Positions 24,101-37,555 of a stretch of 64,000 bases of DNA are shown here, piece after piece (the first letter of the stretch is position 1; each line of letters opens with the position of its first letter). The translations under genes and the position numbers were made by a program. The notes beneath the pieces were generated by a model. That model was not told the origin of the DNA. It made no database searches and was given only the letters and a program-made list of their open reading frames with translations. This stretch comes from Glandiceps talaboti (Eukaryota; Hemichordata; Enteropneusta; Spengelidae): contig NC_135550.1 of NCBI RefSeq assembly GCF_964340395.1, positions 32,511,676-32,575,675 on the forward strand. Direction: 5' to 3'.

Positions 24101-27100
24101 AGAGTGACAGCAATATAACTAACTTTATAAAGTACTTGTAAAAGTTATTAATGTGTACACTGTAATGTGAATGCAGAATAGAAAATTGATAGGGTCCTCT
24201 CATGGTACATGTTATGGACGACAGCTAGAATTCCAACAAATATCTCACTGAAGTCAAAGGTGACATCAAAAATAACTTTTGTCTGATTTTATGGGTCAAC
24301 TTATACTGCACCTAAGACTAAGATTGTAAGGTGGCTGTCAGTAGAACTTACATACAGGTTGTCTGATTTTATGGGCCAACTTATACTGCACCTAAGACTA
24401 AGATTGTAAGGTGGCTGTCAGTAGAACTTACATACAGGTTGTCTGATTTTATGGGTCAACTTATACTGCACCTAAGACTAAGATTGTAAGGTGGCTGTCA
24501 GTAGAACTTACATACAGGTTGTCTGATTTTATGGGCCAACTTATCCTGCACCTAAGACTAAGATTGTAAGGTGGCTGTCAGTAGAACTTACATACAGGTT
24601 GTCTGATTTTATGGGTCAACTTATACTGCACCTAAGACTAAGATTGTAAGGTGGCTGTCAGTAGAACTTACATACTGGTTGTCTGATTTTATGGGCCAAC
24701 TTATCCTGCACCTAAGACTAAGATTGTAAGGTGGCTGTCAGTAGAACTTACATACAGGTTGTCTGATTTTATGGGTCAACTTATACTGCACCTAAGACTA
24801 AGATTGTAAGGTGGCTGTCAGTAGAACTTACATACAGGTTGTCTGATTTTATGGGTCAACTTATACTGCACCTAAGACTAAGATTGTAAGGTGGCTGTCA
24901 GTAGAACTTACATACAGGTTGTCTGATTTTATGGGTCAACTTATACTGCACCTAAGACTAAGATTGTAAGGTGGCTGTCAGTAGAACTTACATACAGGTT
25001 GTCTGATTTTATGGGTCAACTTATACTGCACCTAAGACTAAGATTGTAAGGTGGCTGTCAGTAGAACTTACATACAGGTTGTCTGATTTCATGGGTCAAC
25101 TTATCCTGCACCTAAGACTAAGATTGTAAGGTGGCTGTCAGTAGAACTTACATACAGGTTGTCTGATTTTATGGGTCAACTTATACTGCACCTAAGACTA
25201 AGATTGTAAGGTGGCTGTCAGTAGAACTTACATACAGGTTGTCTGATTTTATGGGCCAACTTATACTGCACCTAAGACTAAGATTGTAAGGTGGCTGTCA
25301 GTAGAACTTACATACAGGTTGTCTGATTTTATGGGTCAACTTATACTGCACCTAAGACTAAGATTGTAAGGTGGCTGTCAGTAGAACTTACATACAGGTT
25401 GTCTGATTTTATGGGTCAACTTATACTGCACCTAAGACTAAGATTGTAAGGTGGCTGTCAGTAGAACTTACATACAGGTTGTCTGATTTTATGGGCCAAC
25501 TTATACTGCACCTAAGACTAAGATTGTACGGTGGCTGTCAGTAGAACTTACATACAGGTTGTCTGATTTTATGGGTCAACTTATACTGCACCTAAGACTA
25601 AGATTGTAAGGTGGCTGTCAGTAGAACTTACATACAGGTTGTCTGATTTTATGGGTCAACTTATCCTGCACCTAAGACTAAGATTGTAAGGTGGCTGTCA
25701 GTAGAACTTACATACAGGTTGTCTGATTTTAAGGGTCAACTTATCCTGCACCTAAGACTAAGATTGTAAGGTGGCTGTCAGTAGAACTTACATACAGGTT
25801 TTCTGATTTTATGGGTCAACTTATACTGCACCTAAGACTAAGATTGTAAGGTGGCTGTCAGTAGAACTTACATACAGGTTGTCTGATTTTATGGGTCAAC
25901 TTATCCTGCACCTAAGACTAAGATTGTAAGGTGGCTGTCAGTAGAACTTACATACAGGTTGTCTGATTTTATGGGCCAACTTCTACTGCACCTAAGACTA
26001 AGATTGTAAGGTGGCTGTCAGTAGAACTTACATACAGGTTGTCTGATTTTATGGACCAACTTATACTGCACCTAAGACTAAGATTGTAAGGTGGCTGTCA
26101 GTAGAACTTACATACAGGTTGTCTGATTTTATGGGCCAACTTATACTGCACCTAAGACTAAGATTGTAAGGTGGCTGTCAGTAGAACTTACATACTGGTT
26201 GTCTGATTTTATGGGTCAACTTATCCTGCACCTAAGACTAAGATTGTAAGGTGGCTGTCAGTAGAACTTACATACAGGTTGTCTGATTTTATGGGCCAAC
26301 TTATACTGCACCTAAGACTAAGATTGTAAGGTGGCTGTCAGTAGAACTTACATACAGGTTGTCTGATTTTATGGGCCAACTTATACTGCACCTAAGACTA
26401 AGATTGTAAGGTGGCTGTCAGTAGAACTTACATACAGGTTGTCTGATTTTATGGGCCAACTTATCCTGCACCTAAGACTAAGATTGTAAGGTGGCAGTCA
26501 GTAGATTGAATTAACAGTTGTCAGAAGTACTTCAATAGACTGAAGTTTGAATTAATGGCAAGGAAGACAAACTATAACTTATCTTCTAGCCTAACACTGT
26601 ATTAATATTAACACTGTACATACATATATATTATATTCATCTTACCTTGCCATTCTCTGTACACTAACTGGTTTCCTTGCTGCTGATGATGTATACACAG
26701 GAGGTTTAGGCACTAACAACTGTTGGGGTGCAAATTGCTGTGACATATGAGAATGTGCCTGGGCAATCTACGGAGTGAAAAAACAATCAACAATTCCTTT
26801 CATCACTCGTGACATCATCATTCATGAAGAACTTCTCACAAATTCAGTTTTTGGATAAAAAAAAAACTTCATGCATACCTTGTCTCTATTTATTATTGGT
26901 TACTGGGTTATGTAACTGTGTTATTATTATTATTATTATTATTATTAGAGGCACAGCATACTTTCTAAGTTGTTATTATATTTAACCTTTGGCACCTACC
27001 ACAAGACTTTTATTCATATCTCATCATTTGCATCTATTTATGAACTGAATATCTAGAAACAGATCAGAGATATAGGTTGTATTACAAGATAAACTTGGCT

Positions 27101-30100
27101 TTATGTGAATGGCAGGGTCTAGTCTTTGAAAAATAATATACTGTCTGGTTAAACTCATCAACTCATACTTAGTCTTGTGGTCAGTGTCAACAGGCCTTAA
27201 GTGTAGTAGGGGGTTAATTGCAAACAATTAAAAACCTACAAAAACCCTGACAGTGGTTATATATTTATACTAAGGGTAAAGATCTTTATCTCCTGTAATG
27301 GCTCACAGAATGTGTATGTAAAAATCCCTCAGTGGTAACATTTTTACTGCTAACCATGTGGGTACATGTACATCAGACAGAAAGTTGATCTTCATCTCTT
27401 ACAAGATCGAATTTAGTGCTGAAGAAATTAATGAAATTGGGATGATATGACAATGGAATGGAAGCTGGATCTGATGTTGCACCGAGTCAGACAAACAGAA
27501 TTTATGCGAGAGCCATTTCAGAATACAGCATTTTACAGCAAATATAACTGATTAAAGATCAAATCTTGACAATATGGTTGGAATGTTTTAATTTAAGGCA
27601 AGGGAAAACTTTAGAGAAAATGGAGATGAAAAGCGGTAAATATATATATAAAAAAATAGATAAACAAAATTCTTATCATGTAAAAAGTGATGGACTTTAA
27701 GTTTAGGAACTAAAGGTTAATTTATCATTACTGTATGTAAGTAATTAGTGTTCATGAACTTCACCCTTATTTAATCTATGCCTTTATGTTATGCAAGCTA
27801 TTAGTATGAGAGCTTGGGTATTTTTACATTTAGTGCAGTTCTAGCTTGTTTACACACCAGCAGAGACCCACCTTAGCCTGATGTCTAGTTCTAGTATGAT
27901 CATAAAGTACCTCCTTAGGTTTATCAGCTGTGCCTGGTCTAGACTGTTGTTGAGATGTGGAAGGTCTGGAGTGTTGCTGTGCTTGCAGTTGTTGTTGTAA
28001 AGCATACTGTAACTGATAACTACCAGGTGTAGGTTGGTAGTTATTCTGTGGAGCCACTCCTATCACTGTGTTATAAGCTTTGGCTAGGTCACTAGGGGCT
28101 AACTCGGCTCTCCCTTCTGGGCCTTGACTGTCGGATGTGCCATGTGCTACACTGGCACTACCTCGTTCAGATATGCTAGTCCCCCTCACCTCATATTGTT
28201 GAGTTGTTGGCTGCTGCTGTTTCATCCTTTCTTGGCTCATCTTAGCCAAGTCATGCAGTTGAGACTGAGTCTGTGTGATCTGTTCATGTGACGTCACCTG
28301 TCTGGTGGCGTAATTCTGTGCAGTTGTCGGATATGTTCCAGTGACGCTGGTAGTACTGTGGCTCTTCATACCTTCCCAGCTGTGTGTTCTTGACCTTTGA
28401 CCCATACTGGAAGTGCTGCGGGAAGCAGACAAACTACCAGGACACGCTGAGGAATCAGCTAAGCTACTAGTACTGCCAGAGTATTGTCCAAGATACTGGC
28501 TGGTTACCAGGTTCTGGTTCTGTGCGCTTGAAGCTGAATATTGTCTTGCTGCTTGACGACGTGCAAGCCTCTGCAATGCCTCCTGTATGGCTTGCTCACT
28601 GCCTTCAGAAAAATGTCTTGCGGCTGAATAGTTGAAAAGAGTAAAGAGAATACAGAACAACTAAAGGGATGGGAATCATGCACATAATCATGCATAAACT
28701 AATGAACAAACACAATGGAAACCAAACATGATATGAAATACATTCTCAACCTGAAATAAAACTAGTAACCTATATCAATGTAACTAGACTGAATCAAACA
28801 TACAGCCACGAGTATCAGTAGGTACATCCTTGTCTTATCAACATGGTGTTGGTACTGGATTATAGCACAAAATGATAGATTTTAGACATTTTTTACTTCT
28901 ATTCCATGAAAGTTGAAACTCTCCATGTCAGATGATTACATTTTGTATAAGCCCACAGCACGGTATTTTATGTTGATTGACTGATATTGAATTTTAGACA
29001 ATTTTGGCAAGGTTGAGTCACAGCCCCTGAGACTAAACCAAACTTAGCTCTCTTCCACGGTTTATACTTCCAGTTCAGAAGTGTAGAACTATAGACACTC
29101 AGTAATACAGGTTTGTGTGAATACTGAATGATTCAGCATATGTCTTGAGAGATAACTGTGCAATGCTTAATAATATGTCCCTACAGGCTACAAAGCTTTT
29201 TGTGAGAGGAAAAAGTACTCTGTGTTATGGAAGTGGACAAGGATGCACTTACTAACATTAACAACATAAAGCAAAACAAAACATATACAAACAAGATATG
29301 ACAGGACAAGGGGTAGCTGGGTAGAAATGTTAGTACTACAATGGAATGACAGCTGACAATAGCACATAGCACCAGTTTGGCCAAGCCAAGTCATGAAACA
29401 ACCACTTTACATGACAAGACAAATACATACTACCCACATAAAAAAAAAAAAAACTGCAGGGATTAGGGTTAACACACCACACCACATCTGTCGTGTAAAT
29501 AAAACCTGGGTTAGTATAAACAAGGCAGGGGAGTTAATACTTGGGTATTAGCTAAATGAATAATATTAATCTAATATCATCTATAAGAAGCAAGGGGGTC
29601 AATCAGTGCCACCATGGACCGGAAAATAGTAAGGAAAAGTGAGATAGAAAAGATGAGTTGGAAAAATAGGTTTTACAAAATTGCTAGTATTGCTAGTAGA
29701 TCTCTGTACCTATTTCTCCACCAGTATTATCCCGATATACTGTAACAGCAGAGCTGGGTCGACTCAAGCTTTTATGGTTGAAACCTGTGGGTGATGTGTT
29801 CACACAAAGTGAAACAAAAATAAAAAATAAAACAAAAAAGAGAAAAGTCCCATAGGAAGAAAGAATTATGGAGTGATCTAAAATAAATATTGGTTACAGA
29901 AAGGACAACTCTTCACTGCAAGCATAATTAATGGTGTCAATTTGATACCATATCAGAAAGAACCCAGAAAGAAATTCTGTAAAAAATATTCACCAGTGTA
30001 TTTGTTTGATGAGCTTATTCAACACATTATCAGGGATTGCTTGCATTTCAAAAATAACACACTTGATATCTTAACATATTAAAACCACTAAATATACTGT

Positions 30101-33100
30101 GAAATATATTACTTTATAGCCATAATGTGTGAATTTCATATTCTGGCATCATTGCTATATAGCAATGGAGACATAAGGATCATTCGTTGTTTCAGGATCA
30201 ACTATTTAAAGGTAAAATATTAGCTAGACAACAGATTTCTCATCCAAAGTTTAATCCTAATCTGACATTGCCTTTAAGAATTTATCTTCTCACAAACACT
30301 GGAATTCACTGAGATATCCTATAATTTGATCACACTGATGTTTGCAGAAACACAGGTCAGATGTACTTTTGCTTGGAAAAAAATCCATCAGCTAATTAAT
30401 ATAGTCTGTAAGATGTGCCATGTCTGGGCCCTCACACATCAGCCAACCGCTATCACAGAAAGAGTTGACCGCTGAGGGCAGAATGACACAATCTATCTTT
30501 CATTCTTTAAATAATACAATCTAGTGACAGTAAGATATTTCACAGTACACATTGAAGACCCCAGACAAATTGACCAACATTTAAACTCCACAAAACAATA
30601 TACAGTACATTACAGCTTGGGAGGCTCACGATTAACGTCATCATAATTCTTGCAAAAAAGGGGGATATTAAAAACTGAAGCATGCATGGATACTTGGATT
30701 CACATAAAACACAAACATATAAAGCATGTGACAGGACACCTAGCAGCTGTGTATAGCAAATACCTGAGTTAGATTGGGTGGATTTGGCAGAGCAGGGTCG
30801 AGATCGCTGTGCTGGTTGTGGGACGGCAGCTGTTTTGGTGCTGTAGATACTAGCTGTACTAGCATAATGTACACCCGTTGCCATAGACAAGGGGACGTAA
30901 GTACCGTCATTGACATTTACAAGTGAGGTCTTGGCTTTGCTAGCCTGTGTACCGGTCTCACCTACAATGTAAGCATACATGTAACAGGTTTAGCCAGCCT
31001 ATGTTAATTGATGCTATTTCACTTTGACATAGATACAATGTACCTGTTTATCAAGGTGGTTCTAACATTGAACTCAGACTTTGTAGTCTGTTGAATTGTA
31101 GTAGACAAACTTAAAAAATTATAGTCTGATGACCTCAACATCAGTAGCATGTTGCTAAGAATACTACTGTTTCTCAAATGGAACATGAATATATTCTATT
31201 CCTTTCATCATTTAACATAATAAAGTCAGAAAACACTCCAAAACCACAACATCTCATGCAAACAGCTACCTGTCTACAACATAGTATAGAGCCTACTTAT
31301 TGTATACAAAAGACTTTTTGTATGTGATTTATACTTTAGGTGGGAGGTTTTTTTTTATTGTTTTGAGAGATTCGTTTTTCTTGTTAGAACCACCATTTAC
31401 ATGTTGACACAATGTATGTGTAAAGTACATATTACCTCTGAAATATCAATGTTAGTGTATCTAAACAAGGTAGCATATTACACAGTGTTTAAAGCTGAAC
31501 CACTGCAATAGCCAGTGTGGAATAGGAAAAATTATAGATACAAATTCAACAAAAAATTAGGAACAAGATAACAAGGGTAAGGAAAACTATCATCTACATA
31601 ATTTCATGAGCAAAATATAAAATAAACATAACTTTACAAAATCTTTGAAAATGGAAAGTGTTTCAAAAAAATTTCTTCAAATTTCAAATATTGATATATG
31701 TGTACTGGGGTCAATGCTGTGTTCTCCCAACACTTTACCATAAGGACAAGCTCTATTTATACCTTGCTGAGGGAGATCATTCAGCCTTTAAACCTGGCCT
31801 CCTTCCTGATTCTAAGATCTCTTTCTTTAAAACAGTATCTACAAAAGATTTTTCCTCCTTCCAGAAAGTCAATACACAAGCCCCAGTGCAAACACCCCAC
31901 ATGCTGAATAAGTGATAAATTACTGAGAACTTTACAATAGATTAGTGTTGAAGAAAAAGAAATCTAAAATGCAGTGTCAAACTCATGCACATTTCTTACA
32001 GCTAAATTAATAATCATCAAACACATGCAGAACAGCAAACCTTTCATTATCACATTATTAATAAAAAACCATCATGCTAACTTAGCCCTTGAGGGTGTTT
32101 CGCACTTTCTTTCAACACATGCAGTTTGTGTACCTTCTAATCTGTCATGTGACCTGGCCCTGACAATGATGGCAGATTTGGGTCGGGCACGTGTTCTAAT
32201 CTGTCTAGTTGTGTCATCACATAAGTCATCAAGATCTGCTGGTGAACCATAACAGGCATAGATATATAGTGTCAAGTGTCATCTCAGAGTATGCTCAATA
32301 CCTGGTACAGTAGTCTTGATTTCATGTCATGTATTTTTGTACAGCCAATGCCATGCATCAACACTGTTATATAATTTAGTAGTCCATACAAAACATAAAA
32401 AATAGCAAAATGATGAACTGTAATTGTTAAATCTGTCAAAAGCAACCGTCAGTAGTACAACCATTGCTTCAAGTAGTTTAGAGGGGTGTATGTCTAAGAC
32501 CAATGTTTTGTACAATAAATCTACACAAACAACTCATCCAGTATAGTGTCAAGATTTTGCTGACATTTTGTTTCATATTTTTGATATTCATATTTAAGTC
32601 AATCACTCAAACATAACTACTTTATCAGGGTTTCAAAAATTTGGAAAGGCAACTTTTAAAATAAACCCATCAAGGTCAAGGTTACTGATACCAGAGTTTG
32701 AAAGTCTTCATGAGTAGTGTCAAATAATGGTGCACTGACATGATTTTTATTCTACCCAGATATTGAGTTCATTACTTTCATACACTGAGTAATTGTTCAA
32801 GTGACAAGACTTGGAAAAAATACAAATGCAACTCCATTATCTTGAACACAGTTTGCAATTTTTGTGAAGTATAAGAACAAAACAAATTATTTTATCTCTG
32901 CATGCTTTGAATAAGAATGTTGAATATTTCATTAGGTTTTTTTTAGATGTGTTTACTAGTCTCTGCATGCATATTACATTTTGAAAGAAAATCAAAACTT
33001 TGTGAAAAAAGGTTATAGCAATAAATTCCTGAGAAGTATGACCCATAAATAGAGTTGTGAGCAACAAATTAAATTCATTCTACTAAATTTGGTTTCTGTT

Positions 33101-33760
33101 TATAGGTCTGGGCCACTGGGCTGGGCCACTGAGCTGGACTGTTGGGCTGGACCAAGATCCCAGCCCAGCCACAACTTGCCACAAGCTTATGAATCAAAGA
33201 AATTCACAAGTCACTTCTTTTGGGGTTCTGGTCTCCATACCATGCAGAAATACTAAAAATTTGAACTAAAAATTATCCGGAAAATAGACTTATGATTCAG
33301 CTTGGTTTAAACTAGGATGAGTTGTGTTAGAATGTATTCCCCTTTTCAAAGTCTGTCTCTTCTGCTTGGGAGTGAATTATAATCACCCTATTCAAAGACC
33401 TTCTTAACATTATAATAAGTCTTGTATATTCAAAATACATACTGACAGAATACTGTATCTTCTACCCCCAGCTACAATCCCCTCTCTTCCTTACTGTCTC
33501 ACCTTTCTCTTTGTCTGCGAGACCAAGTTTGTTGATTTCGCTGGTGCTACTTCTCCTCTGTAGCAGTGACTGATTTTGTCCTTGGCTAGCATTAGATGGG
33601 TGTGTTTTCATATCTCCTGGTGGGGCTTTACTATTAGTGCCAAGGAAAATGCTGGCTGACTTGTTCAGTTTGGTATACACTGTCAGAACTTCTTCCAACT
33701 CACTTTCACTGAAATCATACATAAATATATGCACATATTATGGTTTTTTTAAGGACAGCA

Positions 33761-33811
<51 letters not shown>

Positions 33812-36800
33812 ACAGTATGTGCCAGAGACAAGTAAGGTATACCTAATTACTGAAGTGAAGTGAAAGGAAAAACATACATTTTACAAACAATATCATTCTG
33901 TATCCATATTCTGGCTTCCTGTGTTACACAAGTCCTCTTTTTCTCCATATATTACATTCTTTCTCTCCTTTCACACCCAATCACACCCAATCACACCCCC
34001 TCCAAACACATCCACACATAAACATATGCACATATACATGTATGCACACACACACACATACACTATTACATGTGCACATAACTACATACCTGGCAATGAT
34101 AATGAAATTTTTGAATTTCTCTTCATCATAACCATCAATCTGATCAACATCTTTGTTCAAATACTTCCTCTCCAGTTTACGTCTTTGCTGGAGTTGTTCA
34201 GTTTCCTACAGAGTTGTATAGGCACATAAAGTATATTTTAGTCACTGAAAATGTACCCTCTTATTTGAAATCATTGTAACAATATTATTGTATGCTTTAT
34301 ATCTTTTACATATATCTCAATATCATGAATCAATGTACAAATAATAACTATATTCTTAAAGTCCATAACTTAGGTAAAAATAGACAAATTGCCATACTAA
34401 TGCAGTTGTGCGTTTGACCAGCAAAACAGATTTCAAAGACATTACCTTTGAAAGAGACTGTACCTCTAGGCTATGCCTTTAATTAGTTCAGACAACAACA
34501 TCATAGAGCATAATGTATGAGTGCAACAAACTAATATGTACAATAATAACCACATAAATATTTTATGACACATTGAATCTGCCCATGTATATAACTGTTT
34601 CACAAACTACAGTTATCATGCTGTCAAGAGAAGTCTCTGATATCCACAGTACAATTACAACTGTTACCATACATATATTGGTAAGAGGACTGATAATTTA
34701 TACATATTCACTTTACCTTGCCATAGATATTCACTTTACCTTGCCATAGATGTGTACAAAATCACCAAGTTGTTTGGCCAGTATTCTCCTCCTATCATTG
34801 ATGGGTAGTTTTCTACTGGGTACAATCACTTTGAAGGGTTGCTGTAAGTTACCAGCTGCCCTCTTCAGAAACCTCAGAACCAGGTCCTGTGTAATTTGAC
34901 AAGAACAAAGTACATAGATAGACATACAAAAATAGACATCAACATACACATCACATTATGGTTTCAAAGCTCTAGATCTGTTTTGTTTTCCTCTTTAACA
35001 TTTGTCTCTTCTAAGTTCTACTTTGTAAATCCATCTTGTCTATCTCTTAGTCTGTCTGTTCTCCTCTTGATCTGTCAGTATATAAGTCATTGTTTTGTCA
35101 GGTTGCCTGCTTGGTGACATCTATCAGCATATATTTGTCTTGTGTATTGGCATGTAACCAATGGGTGTCAGAATTTATGTATATCTGTCACACTTTCTAT
35201 TTGTTGCTATTGTGTTTTGTTGTGTGTAGTAGGGTTGTGTACTGTGCTCTAAAGATTTTGACAGAGTTTGTCTGTAAATCTTAAACTAGCCAATGAGAGT
35301 GACAAGCACACAGCAACATGACACATACAAAGCAATGCAACTATAAACTTATACTGTTGGGAATTTTATATGAAAGAGCCAATTAATGAGAAAACAACAA
35401 AAAAGAAAACATTAAAAAAAGGGAAGGATCACGATGTACCATCACCAACTATTATCATCCACAACAAATTTAAAAGCCAGCACTCAGCAGCAGTTACAAT
35501 TTGATACCAATAATGGGAAGCGTTTGTGACTATTCCTGTGTGTGAGTGAAGCCAAATAGTTGTAAAGCAGTTTACCAAATCACACTGAATGTGATTGTTG
35601 AAAGCTAATAGTACAAAGCACACTACAAAAATAGCTTCAAAGGTGTTGTGCACAACTGATATAGAAATCCATGCTTTTATTTTATAAAGGAGGTATTCCT
35701 TTTAGTATGTAGATCTACCAAGTAGTTTTGCAATTTCAATTTTTTACCAAAAATCAAGTCCTATGCACACCAATGATTGCATAAACATCTGATAAACTTT
35801 CTTCAAATACTAATTATTTTGGAGGAATGACTACTTCATGGTTATGATTTAAAAAAAATATATAAATGCCCAAATTATAGGAGAATTTTCACTTGATGCT
35901 GGAAAATGAGAATTGTCACCAAAGCTTACTGAAATATGTTGATAGTAAAGCTGGTAATAAAGGAACATATAATGATACTAAATACTAAATTGTCTACAAC
36001 CTCAACATGAAATGGTTTCTCTCGGGCAGTAGAGAAGTGCACTTGTAACTTGACTCATGTGGTGACGCCAGCAAAACTTTTTTCGAAGTGACTGTTGTCT
36101 TGTTAATTACTAACTAAATTTTCAGTATGCCTATCTGGGTAAATTGGCAACTGAGTGTCCAGCAGGTTTCTGATGCCATCAATATAAGTAAAACCCCATC
36201 TAAATGAGACCTCAAAATAACATCCTCACACACATATTTGTACAGTGAGAATGGACTTTGACAGTGATTATCAGTAACATACCTGAGAAGATACACTGAA
36301 ATTGATCAGATGAAATATCACTCATTTGGGCATAACTTGCATTTCACTGATCTGATCACTTTCATTGGAACGATTATTCATCTACACAACCTAAGTAAAG
36401 TCCCTACCAAATACCAAGACAATCGGTCTGGTGGTTTAAAGTGGTTTACAAAAACACACACACACACACACACAAAGCCAAATATACATACATGCACACA
36501 CACAGACATTTCACTATGCCTACGGCATGACTGAACCTCAGTTCAGTTGTGCTAAATAGTGATATTTTAAACAGCTGTGTTGTTTTTTTCTGGAAAATGT
36601 TGCATGTATTGCTGGCAGTGCGATGTTGGGATGATGAACAGTGGTTGGGTACCTCACTGCTGATCCGCAAAGCTGCACTAACCATTTGCTCATCGTTGCG
36701 GGAGATGGGATCGTGTCTGTTGTCAGGACGATTTGTCTCCTCAATCAATCGCACCTGAACTCGCTGGAGGTAGGTCGCAAAGGCGTGCCTTGCCTGAAGC

Positions 36801-37512
36801 TTGCTGTGTGGGTTTCAATATTTTATAATCAAAATGCACACACAGGACGCACAACATCAGCAACACATGCAGGAGAGGGATTGGAAAGAAAAAAAGGAGA
36901 GAGACAGAGATATGGGGGTAAGATTGACATTATTGTAATTTCTAACAACCTGTGGTAGCATGTCAGATTGGCCTTCAATTCTGCCACTGTGAATGTCTTC
37001 TGAGAAACGGTTCTGTACCCTATTGAGGTAAGCTGCAAAGGCCTCCCTGGCTTGAAGTTTACTATGAAAGTAATGAATCAAACTGTAAAGTGTGCATGAT
37101 AACAAATATAATGGAAATCAAATATGCACTAAATTCTGCCATGTCTGCTGATGCCTTCCCAAAGATTTACATCCCATCCTCCCATAATTTGTCCTGAATA
37201 TTTTCATAGACACACGCACATACAAAGATATCAATCTGATTAGAATCACAGAAAGGGCTTGATTTAGTTTATTTACCATATTTCACCTCCTCTATTCTTG
37301 TCCTTTGTGTTCACTATCTCAGGTGTCTGCCTTCCTCCTACCTTGCAATGAGGAAGGCAGTCATCTGAGGTCATAAAGGACAAACACAGAATATGTAAAA
37401 TACGGTAAATAAAGCAAATCAAGCCTTCTCTGTGATCAGATTTTAATGAGATTGACAAAGATGTTTACAGACAAAGACACATACATCATCATCATCATCA
37501 TCATACATCCAA

Positions 37513-37555
<43 letters not shown>

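Larger units (their letters stand above)
28624..33502 (-). other. TTLL5 introns between exons 30 and 26
   Basis: Apart from exons 27-29 and a partial relative of the 3871 foldback element (30407-30535), no element or gene was recognised. Confidence 0.5.

Noticed and set aside
24281-26505. CRISPR-like array
   Set aside because: Direct head-to-tail 80-bp units without unique spacers in a eukaryotic intron; a minisatellite.
36446-36958. Overlapping + and - frames around exons 23A/23B as a separate gene
   Set aside because: They are read-throughs or antisense shadows of the two TTLL5 exons; splice sites and homology support only the exon-sized pieces.
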